Virus record (IMG/VR): IMGVR_UViG_3300046812_000446
Location: 1-22,078 of that record
DNA length: 22,078 nt
Reading direction: 5' to 3' (one strand)
DNA from: a virus
This document shows, piece by piece, positions 12,771 to 20,759 of the stretch; position 1 is the first letter of the stretch; each line of letters opens with the position of its first letter. The notes beneath the pieces were generated by a model. The model worked only from the letters and a program-made list of their open reading frames with translations. It made no database searches and was not told the DNA's origin. A program made the position numbers and the translations under genes.

Positions 12771-13751
12771 ATGGCAGGAACTGTGAGCGTCGACGCACTT
12801 CTAGCCGACGCGGTTTCGAAGATGGATGCTCTCAACAAGCGCATGGACGCACTTGAAGTGGGCGAAAAGAATATCATCAAGGGAGATGATGATGATGACG
12901 ACAAGAAGTCAGACGGTGCGGGCGCAAAGGCTCGTGGGGACGACGATGACGATGATGACGGGAGCAAAAAGGATGGCATTACCGCTCCCAAGACGAGGAT
13001 CAAGGATGACGACGGCGATAAGAAAAAGGATGATGCAAGCGTCGCTGCGGCCAAGGTGACAGGCGACACCAAGAAGGCCGACACCAAGAAGGCCGACGCC
13101 AAGAAGGCCGACGCCAAGAAGGCGGATGACGGCGAACTTGAGATCAAGCACGGCAAGGAGAAGGGCGACTCGTCGAAGAAGGCCGATGATGACGACGACA
13201 AGAAATCCGACGACGATGACGATGACAAGAAGTCGGATGATTTCCCTCCCAAGAAAGGGGAGAAAGACGATTCGGCGCGTGCTGATGAAATCGTAAGCCT
13301 TCGCCAGCAGATCGAGCGGCTCAGTGCCATGATGAAGCCTCGGTCTGACGACGAACATGCAGCCTTCGCGGATGCGCAAGCTCGCGCCGATGCCGTATTC
13401 AATGGATTTGGAACTCGTGCTCCTCGTCCTCTCGAGGGTGAAGTCCTCCTGGACTATCGGAAGCGGCTTGCTACCAAGCTGAAGACTCATTCTATTGCTT
13501 GGAAGGGCGTGAAGCTTTCCCAACTCCCGGAAGAGGCTTTTGGTATTGCTGAGAGCCAAATCTACGCAGACGCGGATACCGCTGCCGCTAACCCGGTTGA
13601 TCTGGGAGAGGGTGAGTTGCGGACTGTTACCAAGATCGATCCATCGACCGGAGTGCGGTCGAATGTCTTCTATGGCAAAGAGTCCTTTGTCAAGGCGATG
13701 GGTCGTCCGGGGCGCAGGGTTTCTTCTTTCCGTACCTTGCAATCTGTTTAA
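12771..13751 (+). CDS. Scaffold-like head protein with acidic/lysine repeats, 326 aa
   Basis: Residues 1-30 include an amphipathic helix (VDALLADAVSKMDALNKRMD). Residues 35-165 are runs of Asp alternating with Lys (GDDDDDDKKSD, DTKKADTKKADAKKADAKK), likely disordered. Residues 170-190 form a coiled coil (ADEIVSLRQQIERLSAMM), and the C-terminal 120 residues (RADAVFNGFGTRAPRPLEGE, then DYRKRLATKLKTHS and AESQIYADAD) match a domain I associate with proteins sited between DUF2213 and DUF2184 genes. Location and charge suggest a scaffold. TAGGAG precedes ATG 12771. Confidence 0.75.
   Translation: MAGTVSVDALLADAVSKMDALNKRMDALEVGEKNIIKGDDDDDDKKSDGAGAKARGDDDDDDDGSKKDGITAPKTRIKDDDGDKKKDDASVAAAKVTGDTKKADTKKADAKKADAKKADDGELEIKHGKEKGDSSKKADDDDDKKSDDDDDDKKSDDFPPKKGEKDDSARADEIVSLRQQIERLSAMMKPRSDDEHAAFADAQARADAVFNGFGTRAPRPLEGEVLLDYRKRLATKLKTHSIAWKGVKLSQLPEEAFGIAESQIYADADTAAANPVDLGEGELRTVTKIDPSTGVRSNVFYGKESFVKAMGRPGRRVSSFRTLQSV
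13065..13124 (+). repeat. Four 15-bp tandem repeats in the scaffold-like gene
   Basis: gacaccaagaaggcc occurs at 13065-13079 and 13080-13094, then gacgccaagaaggcc at 13095-13109 and a last copy ending ggcg at 13110-13124. They encode D-T/A-K-K-A. Near identity between copies indicates recent slippage within the disordered charged region, so copy number may differ in related phages. Confidence 0.9.
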
Positions 13752-13788
13752 TCTTCTCCCGAACTCTTGAAGAAGGACTAGAGGCATC

Positions 13789-14418
13789 ATGGTAGCAAAT
13801 ATCGCATTCAACCCTTATCTCCAGACTAATGCGGCTGGAATGTTCACCGTTGAGTCCGATGGACTCATTGTTGGTACAGCTTTCCCTGATCCGGCGGCAC
13901 GCTTCGCGCTTTCCGGTGGCTGGCTAGCGACAGCAGAAACTCTGCCGATGTTCGGCGGAGTGGCCATTTCCGAAAACGTCGCAACGGAGCGGTCTACTGC
14001 TCCGGCAACTCCGACACGAGCAGATATTGCGTTGGGTCCTGTAATTGCTCGCGCGACAGCTTACGCGAACCTTACCGGGTTTAGCGTATTTGATCAGAAC
14101 TATGCGGCGGTGAATACTCCACAATCTCCGGTTCCTGTAGTCGGAAGCGGTGGAATGGTGAATTTCTATCGCCTCGGTTCTGGTGCTCGTGTGGCATTGG
14201 CCATTGATCCAACGTTGGTGACGTTGGAAGGTGGTCTTATCACCGCACAAGTTTCGTGGGACTTTACTAACCAGAAGATCATTGCCTTTGCGACAACGGC
14301 ATTGGCAGTGAAGATTCTATCCATCAAGTCCTCGGGATGCATGGTTCCATCGTACTCTGCTGGAACTGGTTTCGTTACTTGGAATTACAACGGAGCAGCG
14401 GCAGTCTGCTTGCTGTAA
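13789..14418 (+). CDS. Probable capsid decoration/structural protein, 209 aa
   Basis: The protein is beta-rich and Ala/Gly/Thr-rich, with an MFGGVAISEN phrase near residue 53 and a C-terminal TGFVTWNYNGAAAVCLL. It sits immediately before the major capsid gene, where decoration or cement proteins are usually encoded, and shares its codon usage. AGAGG precedes ATG 13789. I do not recognise a named Pfam domain, so decoration is inferred from composition and place. Confidence 0.75.
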   Translation: MVANIAFNPYLQTNAAGMFTVESDGLIVGTAFPDPAARFALSGGWLATAETLPMFGGVAISENVATERSTAPATPTRADIALGPVIARATAYANLTGFSVFDQNYAAVNTPQSPVPVVGSGGMVNFYRLGSGARVALAIDPTLVTLEGGLITAQVSWDFTNQKIIAFATTALAVKILSIKSSGCMVPSYSAGTGFVTWNYNGAAAVCLL

Positions 14419-14434
14419 ACTTCAACCTGGACCC

Positions 14435-14456
14435 AGGCCGGGGCCAACTCTGGCCT
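14435..14456 (+). promoter_or_regulatory. GGCC-rich alternative hairpins before the capsid gene
   Basis: Two mutually exclusive stems are possible: AGGCC (14435-14439) with GGCCT (14452-14456), or GGCCA (14442-14446) with TGGCC (14451-14455) around the loop ACTC. The capsid ribosome site TAGGAG follows at about 14466. No U-tract is present. An mRNA-processing or translation-tuning role is plausible but unproven. Confidence 0.35.
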
Positions 14457-14478
14457 AACCTAACCATAGGAGAGACAC

Positions 14479-15501
14479 ATGGGTTCGATCGCTCCGGCAT
14501 TTGTTCAGGTACATCCTTCCTATATGATGCCTGATACACTTATGCCTTATTCCCAGGCTTCTGGGGCGTTTGAGTTGCTTGCCAGTGGCGCGCCACTCAT
14601 TCGACTTTCTGAGGGTGATCTGTACGCTTACATCAAGCGTGTAGATCTTCGCACGAGGATGGCGGCTGGTCAATCTTCCTATAACCAGTTGCCCGGTGTT
14701 TCGTTTGCGATGTCGCAGATCAGTGCTCCAACGTACCTCCTGCGGGTTCGTGCAGAATACGACCACCACGACACGGCGGCGATGGCACGATGGGGTCTCT
14801 CAATCGTCGATGCGCATCGTCTTGGAATGCGGCAGGCGACGTTCCAGCTCATTCGGAATGGATTGCTGTACGGCTTCAATCCGGCTAATGGCGAAGGTCT
14901 CGTCAATGCCAGCGGAGCCACGGCAGTCAGTCTCCCGGCAGATAGCGCCGGGAATACTACGGTCGTTACATATGATAACGGCCAGATGGCATTCTTCTTG
15001 ATATCTTTAATTAGTGCCATCAAGTCCAGGACCAATCAACTCGGCATTGGGCGTAAGTTCGTGTTCGTTGGCCCGCAGCGAACTCTCGGTGCCATGGAAT
15101 ATCAGAATATCGTTCAGCTCACCAGTTATCAGCGGGTCGGTGCTGGTTCTACATCTACGGCGGGTGTTGTCAAAGACGTTTTGGAAATGAACGATGACGA
15201 AATCATCTGGGCCTATGACGATACGCTTATCGGCAAGGGCGCAGGTGGCAACGACGCGGTGATCATCGTTATGCCTGAGGTGGAGGAGCCGAAAGGTGCG
15301 AGGATTAATACCAACGAATTCGCAAAGCTAACTCCTTCAATGACAGCGTGTACACTCCAGCTTTGCGATATGGCGGCTCCACGCGAAATCCCAGTTCCGC
15401 TCGCCGGCGGAGCGATCGACGTGCTCGCCGAGCAGCGTGTCACTTCCGGTTGGGCCGTCCGTCCGGAGGCGGTTACTATCGTGACGATGCAGTATCAATA
15501 A
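14479..15501 (+). CDS. Major capsid protein, DUF2184-type, 340 aa
   Basis: The sequence has the look of a DUF2184 HK97-fold capsid: an N-terminal arm (FVQVHPSYMMPDTLMPYSQA), then LRVRAEYDHHDTAAMARWGL near residue 90, a central LIRNGLLYGFNPANGEGLVN near 122, a GRKFVFVGPQRTL segment and the C-terminal P-domain ending VRPEAVTIVTM. Gene order (portal DUF1073, DUF2213, scaffold, decoration, capsid) is that of Bcep781-like phages. TAGGAG is 8 bases upstream. GC-rich third positions suit strong expression. The family name is from pattern, not a search. Confidence 0.88.
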   Translation: MGSIAPAFVQVHPSYMMPDTLMPYSQASGAFELLASGAPLIRLSEGDLYAYIKRVDLRTRMAAGQSSYNQLPGVSFAMSQISAPTYLLRVRAEYDHHDTAAMARWGLSIVDAHRLGMRQATFQLIRNGLLYGFNPANGEGLVNASGATAVSLPADSAGNTTVVTYDNGQMAFFLISLISAIKSRTNQLGIGRKFVFVGPQRTLGAMEYQNIVQLTSYQRVGAGSTSTAGVVKDVLEMNDDEIIWAYDDTLIGKGAGGNDAVIIVMPEVEEPKGARINTNEFAKLTPSMTACTLQLCDMAAPREIPVPLAGGAIDVLAEQRVTSGWAVRPEAVTIVTMQYQ

Positions 15502-15712
15502 GTAAGTGTTGCTTACCTATTTAGGGTATCAGTAATATCGAGGCTTCCGGACCAGCTAGGAGGCTTTGATCGGGGATCGGCTTTCGGGCAAGATTCGTAA
15601 GCTGGCGACCTTGCTGTGCCGATCCCCTCCACTTCAGTTGCACCAGCACGAATTGACGTGCTTCAAACTGTTGGGGCGACTGTAAGCGTCCGGTGCATTT
15701 AGGGAGGAACCT
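15502..15712 (+). ncRNA. Structured intergenic region after the capsid gene
   Basis: This 211-base gap holds no ORF but has several inverted repeats: GTAAG/CTTAC at 15502-15516 right after the stop; GGGGATCGGC (15572-15581) with GCCGATCCCC (15618-15627), 10 perfect pairs, with an inner GCAAG/CTTGC; TGCACC (15639-15644) with GGTGCA (15692-15697) enclosing GCACG/CGTGC at 15646-15661. No U-tract follows the main stem. It could attenuate transcription between capsid and tail genes or protect the capsid message. The main stem resembles the hairpin at 4124-4167. Confidence 0.55.
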
Positions 15713-16258
15713 ATGCCTGAACTTTTTATTGGGAATGTTTCAAAGCAAATTCAGCAATTTGCTTATCGTGCGCTAGAGCGACCTGGGATCGTATTGCAAA
15801 CAATTCCTATTGGAGGACAAATTCGTATTGCCCCTAATGGGGCTAGAGCTGATTTAACCATTCAAGAAATTGATTATATTATCGATCAACATAAAACCTA
15901 TGGAATTGCTCCGATAGATGAATTGGACAATGTATCAAGTCCATTTGGTGGAATTTGTTATTCTATCGGTAAACCGATTTCTGCTGAGAAGCTACGTCGA
16001 GCTATGGTTAAGAAGGATGATGCTTTAAAAGATTTTGGGAAGAAGTTGCGCCAGGAAGCGGCGCTTGCTGTGAGTTCTCAAATCGAGGAACAAATTGGTG
16101 CTCCGTTGCGTAATCTCGAAATGAGTTTTACTGAGGAAGAGCCAAGGGGTGGTTATTCGGATGATACGGACCATCTGTCCGAAGGTGTCCGTGTAACCCG
16201 GTTAGCTGACCATGGACCTCCGACGGCAGAGGCAGGACGACGAGGACGTCGTAGCTAA
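15713..16258 (+). CDS. Conserved phage head-tail region protein, 181 aa
   Basis: The opening MPELFIGNVSKQIQQFAYRA, then IPIGGQIRIAPNG and LTIQEIDYIIDQHKTYGI is a pattern I have seen in uncharacterised phage proteins just after the capsid gene. The C-terminal third is charged and ends RRGRRS, probably disordered. It may be a head-completion or connector-region protein, but this rests on position. AGGGAGG is 5 bases before ATG 15713. One TAACCGGG copy lies near its 3' end. Confidence 0.7.
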   Translation: MPELFIGNVSKQIQQFAYRALERPGIVLQTIPIGGQIRIAPNGARADLTIQEIDYIIDQHKTYGIAPIDELDNVSSPFGGICYSIGKPISAEKLRRAMVKKDDALKDFGKKLRQEAALAVSSQIEEQIGAPLRNLEMSFTEEEPRGGYSDDTDHLSEGVRVTRLADHGPPTAEAGRRGRRS

Positions 16259-16270
16259 CTGTAACGAGTA

Positions 16271-16287
16271 TTAGGATAATTTCCTAA
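16271..16287 (+). promoter_or_regulatory. Hairpin covering the ribosome site and start of the next gene
   Basis: TTAGGA (16271-16276) pairs with TCCTAA (16282-16287) around TAATT, burying the AGGA Shine-Dalgarno and the first base of ATG 16287. No other ribosome site is near. Six mainly A-U pairs make this a weak, temperature- or ribosome-sensitive switch at most; coupling to the upstream gene would open it. Confidence 0.4.
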
Positions 16288-16745
16288 TGGATCCTACTTT
16301 TGCAGGATTTAAGCAATGGGTACAGACCCTTATGGGTGTACCTGTAGATCAAATACCAAATGATGATACTCTTCAAGCCGCATACGATGAAGCTTTAAAT
16401 CTTGCTTATTATCTATTGGCTGCAATTCCTAGTCAACCTACATCACCGTCTATTTATGCATTGGCTGTCTATAATTTAGCTGGATCAATATTGATGGAAA
16501 TCGCAGTTGATAATCCAAATAGTACGTTTTGGGAAGATCTTCGGAATAAATTCGGGATAAATTCTTTTACTCCTGGTCTCATTAATTCTGCACATGATCA
16601 ACATACTGGGGAAGGAATGGTGATTCCACCTTCTCTACTTAATGGTCTTACACTATTTAATCTACAATTATTGAAGACTCCTTGGGGACGACGTTATCTT
16701 ATGTTTGCTGGTCAATGGGGTACAATCTGGGGACTAACAGGGTGA
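16287..16745 (+). CDS. Probable head-completion or tail-adaptor protein, 152 aa
   Basis: The protein is helical (FAGFKQWVQTLMGVPVDQIP, then AYDEALNLAYYLLAAIP) and includes an AVYNLAGSILMEIAVDNP segment, like gp6-type connectors. A loop and a TPWGRRYLMFAGQWG end follow. Position between capsid and tail genes supports a connector/adaptor job. I cannot confirm a family. The next gene starts on a GTG overlapping its TGA. Confidence 0.65.
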   Translation: MDPTFAGFKQWVQTLMGVPVDQIPNDDTLQAAYDEALNLAYYLLAAIPSQPTSPSIYALAVYNLAGSILMEIAVDNPNSTFWEDLRNKFGINSFTPGLINSAHDQHTGEGMVIPPSLLNGLTLFNLQLLKTPWGRRYLMFAGQWGTIWGLTG

Positions 16746-17161
16746 AAATCCAATTGGGGTTTGAAAATGTAACTTACACAACACCACGAAGAGGTAAGTC
16801 TGGTCGCTTTGAGAAAAGAAGATTAACAAAAAGTGCTTCAGTAGCTAGAGAGTTAGAAGATGAATTTATGATTGTTGAATCATTTTATAATTTAGATGCA
16901 AAACAGATGTTAGTGACAATGCTAGAAGATGCTTATGCTGATGGTATAGAATCTATGACATCTGGTACACCTAAGTCAGTAGAATTAAAAGATACTGATT
17001 TAACAACAATTCAGGAGAAATTTAAACAAAATCTTAATAATAGAAGATATGATGGTTTATTGTTCAATACTCCAACTGAACAATCTAAAAAATCTGGAAA
17101 ACCAAGTTTTGTAGAAACAGGAACATACAGAGATAATTTCAGAGTGTGGAAGGGGAGATAA
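16742..17161 (+). CDS. Hypothetical neck/tail-completion-region protein, 139 aa
   Basis: GTG at 16742 overlaps the upstream stop (GTGA), with GGGGA about 10 bases before it. An ATG 20 codons earlier would lie inside the previous gene and is rejected. The protein is basic at first (TTPRRGKSGRFEKRRLTKS), then helical with Glu/Asp (ARELEDEFMIVESFYN, MLVTMLEDAYADGIESM), and ends FVETGTYRDNFRVWKGR. The location is where neck or tail-terminator proteins are encoded, so that is a guess. No motif is diagnostic. Confidence 0.65.
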   Translation: MKIQLGFENVTYTTPRRGKSGRFEKRRLTKSASVARELEDEFMIVESFYNLDAKQMLVTMLEDAYADGIESMTSGTPKSVELKDTDLTTIQEKFKQNLNNRRYDGLLFNTPTEQSKKSGKPSFVETGTYRDNFRVWKGR

Positions 17162-17162
17162 C

Positions 17163-17336
17163 ATGATAGCATCTGTAGGAACCATTCTGCTAGTATTTGG
17201 CCTCGTGTGCGCTATCTTGGCGGCAATTTTTCAACCGATCCCGCCTGGAACTCCAGCATGGGGTCGTATTCATCTTGGTTGGCTTGCGATTGCGTTTTTG
17301 ATCGCCGCCATGATTTTTGGAGGGATAAAACTGTGA
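17163..17336 (+). CDS. Two-helix small membrane protein, 57 aa
   Basis: The product has two hydrophobic segments: residues 4-23 (SVGTILLVFGLVCAILAAIF) and 38-54 (LGWLAIAFLIAAMIFGG), joined by a short loop with QPIPPGTPAWGR. GGGGAG lies 5 bases before ATG 17163. It could be a holin-like protein or a membrane-bound tail-assembly factor; the size and two-helix form fit small holins, but no lysis enzyme is near. GTG of the next gene overlaps its stop. Confidence 0.7.
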   Translation: MIASVGTILLVFGLVCAILAAIFQPIPPGTPAWGRIHLGWLAIAFLIAAMIFGGIKL

Positions 17337-17452
17337 CTGAACCCTGTTCCCCGGTTAATAGATCGGGAGGACCGCAAGGTAAGGGGAAACCTTTGCCTAT
17401 TCCGGCCAAGCCGGTATCTCCTGGTGCTTGTTCTAACCCCTCAGCTAAATAA
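17333..17452 (+). CDS. Tiny proline-rich protein, 39 aa
   Basis: GTG 17333 has GGAGG nine bases upstream, overlaps the stop of the membrane protein gene, and its TAA overlaps the ATG of the next gene, so it is tightly coupled on both sides. The sequence (TEPCSPVNRSGGPQGKGKPL and KPVSPGACSNPSAK) is Pro/Gly/Lys-rich with two Cys and no lipobox. Function unknown; a small scaffold or partner of the membrane protein is possible. Confidence 0.6.
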   Translation: MTEPCSPVNRSGGPQGKGKPLPIPAKPVSPGACSNPSAK

Positions 17453-18759
17453 TGCCTTCTATATTTGAAACTCTTGGTGCTAAACCCCCTCTTGGGGCTG
17501 CTCTTGCGGCAGGGGTCAATACCCTGTCGGTGGATCAAGAGTTATCATTTTCATTGTACAATCGATATGTGTTTCCGTTAGATGGTATGGTCTATTGGCT
17601 TAGAGTTCCATCTAGTACTGGCAATGTTACAACTCCTGGTATTCGGACAAGAGCAGGATTTCCACAAACACTAAAAGATAAAGAAGCGAGACAAGTTTCA
17701 CCTGGGAATTTAGGTGCTGCTGATATAGTGGGAGGTCGTATAATTAATCCATTGTTAGCTTCTGATCAAGGGCTTGCTATAGTGGAATCTTTGTTTGTAG
17801 ATTTTACGGGTCCGGCGTATTCCCATGTTACAGGAACTACTGTAGAACTTTTACCAGGAGAAAGTATTGATATTCCGGCTAACCTAACGACTGGAGCATG
17901 GGTCTGTTCTGCTCATGGAGGCCATAAATTCACGTGTATTCTACAGAAAACTATTACGTCTGTAACATTGCCGACTGATGTACAAGTAAAAGGTTCTTTT
18001 CATTATGTAACAGAAATAGAACAAGAAGTAGATTCAACATATGATACTAATGAAGTGATTTTCACTTCTCTTTCAGAAATCCAGGAATTTAATCAAATCG
18101 GCCCAGACTTCATGTATGTTTGTCATTATCGTGATTTGATATTTGCATTTTCTGCGCGTGGTCGTTTATATGAACAAGCTGATCTTTATCATTATCGTGG
18201 GAATGCACTTTTTAGTAAGAGTGCAACTCAAATTATCGACGATCCATCTCAATTTAATCCTTCGTTGATTGTTTCTAATTCGCTACCAATCTGGTTGTAT
18301 ATGCCGATCTATGTGCCTCCATACCCTGGATTTACTTGCCCTGTTCCTCTTTATCCTTCTTATTTGGTTGATGATAATCTTCCTCCTCCATTTGGTTCTG
18401 TACATATTGAGGAAACTACGACGTTAGAAATGAGTCCTTATTATGGGCCACGATTACAGTCTGCTAGCCTGTGTAGAGATCGTGTGAAGATTCATTTGTA
18501 TGGTGCAGATAATACCGTATCTGATAATTTTGTGGCTTTTGTGAGTCAGTATTCTCGTGATTGGATGACTATAGGAATGGCTAACAGTCCAAATGTTAAG
18601 GATGAAAAAGCCAAGCAAGCTGAATTTCGTATTCTTTCTAAATATAAAACAATTGAATTTCTTGTTAACTATCTGCAAGGAACAAGTCGAGATATAGCAC
18701 GGCAGTTTATCAAACATGCTATCGTTCAGAATCAGCTCCAGTGGATAACTGGTGACTAA
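17452..18759 (+). CDS. Structural protein of the neck/tail region, 435 aa
   Basis: The sequence is a long mix of beta strands (SFSLYNRYVFPLDGMVYWL, TTVELLPGESIDIP) and contains a VDSTYDTNEVIFTSLSEIQE segment followed by FNQIGPDFMYV and ARGRLYEQADLYHYRG. I recall 'DTNEVIFT ... EFN.IGPDxMW' with 'YEQAxLYHY.G' from phage proteins near the connector genes. The C-terminal third has helices. Role in the virion is unclear; a neck, collar or baseplate component is likely. It overlaps the previous gene by one base. Confidence 0.75.
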   Translation: MPSIFETLGAKPPLGAALAAGVNTLSVDQELSFSLYNRYVFPLDGMVYWLRVPSSTGNVTTPGIRTRAGFPQTLKDKEARQVSPGNLGAADIVGGRIINPLLASDQGLAIVESLFVDFTGPAYSHVTGTTVELLPGESIDIPANLTTGAWVCSAHGGHKFTCILQKTITSVTLPTDVQVKGSFHYVTEIEQEVDSTYDTNEVIFTSLSEIQEFNQIGPDFMYVCHYRDLIFAFSARGRLYEQADLYHYRGNALFSKSATQIIDDPSQFNPSLIVSNSLPIWLYMPIYVPPYPGFTCPVPLYPSYLVDDNLPPPFGSVHIEETTTLEMSPYYGPRLQSASLCRDRVKIHLYGADNTVSDNFVAFVSQYSRDWMTIGMANSPNVKDEKAKQAEFRILSKYKTIEFLVNYLQGTSRDIARQFIKHAIVQNQLQWITGD

Positions 18760-18771
18760 TAGGAGACTCCA

Positions 18772-19104
18772 ATGCCACAGACCAACTATCTCACGTTATT
18801 CACAGCTTGCTATCCGATCCTGGCTAGGGTACAGAAACCGGGTGGAGTAACCGTTGCTACCACTGTTGGAGCCGGTGATGTTCCGAATAAGCCAACTCCA
18901 TCTACCCCAACTATTCAAATAGCAGAATTCTTTTCGGCTGTAGATGGTGGGACCGTGGTGGAAGAGGCTATTATGGATGAAACTGCTGTGAACGAAACTG
19001 ATGAAGTAGTAGAGGATGAGGTTGAGGAAGAGGTTGAACATGATGAAAATGGTCATCCCAAGCCTCGCCATAGAAAGCCTCAACGTGTGAAACATCGCCG
19101 GTAG
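18772..19104 (+). CDS. Small protein with acidic then basic tail, 110 aa
   Basis: The first 55 residues are Thr/Pro-rich (GGVTVATTVGAGDV, PTPSTPTIQIAEF). The middle is strongly acidic (NETDEVVEDEVEEEVEHDEN) and the end is basic (HPKPRHRKPQRVKHRR). Such a charge-split small protein may bind a tail or head partner electrostatically. TAGGAG precedes ATG 18772. No family recognised. Confidence 0.65.
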   Translation: MPQTNYLTLFTACYPILARVQKPGGVTVATTVGAGDVPNKPTPSTPTIQIAEFFSAVDGGTVVEEAIMDETAVNETDEVVEDEVEEEVEHDENGHPKPRHRKPQRVKHRR

Positions 19105-19145
19105 AGGTTAAATTTTTGTTATCCTCGAATGAAGGAACGTGAACC

Positions 19146-20750
19146 ATGACCGTTCAAACACAGTTTAGCACGGATCCGAATTCGATTGTAACGGTACACG
19201 TTTCAATCATTGAGGCTCCGACACCGATCAACTATCAACGCACTGGAGCATTTGTATCTTTTGGTGCTACGAGCCTGCTCCCTGGATCTACAGTATTGTT
19301 GACACAATTTTCTGATTTGAACGTTCCGCCGTCGGATGCTCCTTCTTCCTTACTCCCAATACTTCGTGGGTCAGAAGAAATTGCATCTGTAACATGGGCT
19401 GCTGGAGTTGCAACTGTTACAACTACTGACCCAATTCCTGATGTTCAGGTTGGTGATGTTCTAGGAATGGTTCAGTTAGGATTCAGCCCTATTGGTCCAG
19501 GGCTAAATGGTTTGAAGACTGTTACAATCGTATCACCTACATCATATACGTATCAAGTTACTCCTGATCCTACCCCTGTAACAACAATGGGAACATACCA
19601 ATTCTTGAATTCTATTGAATTGTCACAGATGGTGACGACTTTCTTTAGTCAAGGCAATGAAATTGGTGTATGGATTTTGGAACTTGGTTATGATAATAAT
19701 CCTGATAATAATGTTTCAGCTTTGGAAAATTGGCTTCAACAGAATCCGCTGACTATCTATGGGTTTTTGATGCCACGTAGGTTTGGAAGTGATCCACTTA
19801 TTTTGGGAAGTGCGACAACTCCACTTTCGTTCACAAATTTGTTAAAGCAGTATGAAGCTCCTTCAAACACGATGGAATACTTCTGGTTAACTGTGACTTC
19901 AACAACAATGAATAATCTTTTCTTCCCAGGGCAGTTAGGTTCTGGTGGAACTAAGGGAACAGGGTCAAGTTTCAAAGATGTAATTCAAATGGTTGAAGCT
20001 CCTGTTTTGACTGATCCGAATCTAATTCATGTTCCGGCTAGTGGTGTTGATCCTGAAAGATATGAACTTCCTAGTTATCTAGACCCAGAAGGTGAGTTTA
20101 CTCTTGCTGCGATGTTTTACAATGCTCTGGCTTATAGGCCATCAAACACTAATCGTGTTACTCCTATGGCGTTTAAATTCTTGTATGGGGTTACAGCATA
20201 TCCTCAAAAGAATAATGGTCCATTGCTTAGGGGCTTCAAATCCGCGAATACCAATTATGTTTCTACTGGCGCGGAGGGTGGAATAAGTTTCACTATGGTT
20301 TATGAAGGAGTGACTTTAGATGGTCATGATTATTTTAACTGGTGGTACACAATTGATTGGGTTCAGATCCAAGTAAATCTAGATCTAAGCAATGCTATTA
20401 TCAATGGATCAAATAACCCATTGGCTCCGCTATACTATAATCAGGAGGGTATTAATTATTTGGAAACCGTTCTTCTTGGTACGATGCAAGATGCCCAGAC
20501 TTTTGGTATGATCTTAGGCAAAATCCAAATGACTCAATTTGATGGCCCTGATCTTGGTTCGGCTATTAACAGTGGAACTTTTGCTGGACAATGTGATGTA
20601 AACGCAGTCCCATTCCTCAATTATACACTAGCCAATCCTGGAGACTACAAAATTGGGGAATACGATGGGCTTTCAACTCTGTTTATCCCTGCGCGTGGCT
20701 TTATCCACATTCTTGTAAATGTGGTGGTCACAGATCTCATCTCACTCTAG
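19146..20750 (+). CDS. Tail sheath-like protein, DUF3383-type, 534 aa
   Basis: C-terminal motifs (GGISFTMVYEGVTLDGHDYF, then NWWYTIDWVQIQVNLDLSNA and GSNNPLAPLYYNQEGINYL) match DUF3383, the family I associate with Bcep781-like contractile sheath proteins. The N-terminal half has sheath-like beta segments and QGNEIGVWILELGYDN. This is the main reason to call the phage contractile-tailed. AAGGA is 9 bases before ATG 19146. If the assignment is wrong, a tail tube or neck protein is the alternative. Confidence 0.82.
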   Translation: MTVQTQFSTDPNSIVTVHVSIIEAPTPINYQRTGAFVSFGATSLLPGSTVLLTQFSDLNVPPSDAPSSLLPILRGSEEIASVTWAAGVATVTTTDPIPDVQVGDVLGMVQLGFSPIGPGLNGLKTVTIVSPTSYTYQVTPDPTPVTTMGTYQFLNSIELSQMVTTFFSQGNEIGVWILELGYDNNPDNNVSALENWLQQNPLTIYGFLMPRRFGSDPLILGSATTPLSFTNLLKQYEAPSNTMEYFWLTVTSTTMNNLFFPGQLGSGGTKGTGSSFKDVIQMVEAPVLTDPNLIHVPASGVDPERYELPSYLDPEGEFTLAAMFYNALAYRPSNTNRVTPMAFKFLYGVTAYPQKNNGPLLRGFKSANTNYVSTGAEGGISFTMVYEGVTLDGHDYFNWWYTIDWVQIQVNLDLSNAIINGSNNPLAPLYYNQEGINYLETVLLGTMQDAQTFGMILGKIQMTQFDGPDLGSAINSGTFAGQCDVNAVPFLNYTLANPGDYKIGEYDGLSTLFIPARGFIHILVNVVVTDLISL

Positions 20751-20759
20751 GAGGCCCAA

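Noticed and set aside
12707-13811. Long minus-strand ORFs (231 and 300 residues) opposite the scaffold-like gene
   Set aside because: They mirror the GAC/GAT/AAG repeats, giving low-complexity Ser/Phe or Val/Ile runs, and lack ribosome sites; the plus-strand gene explains the openness.
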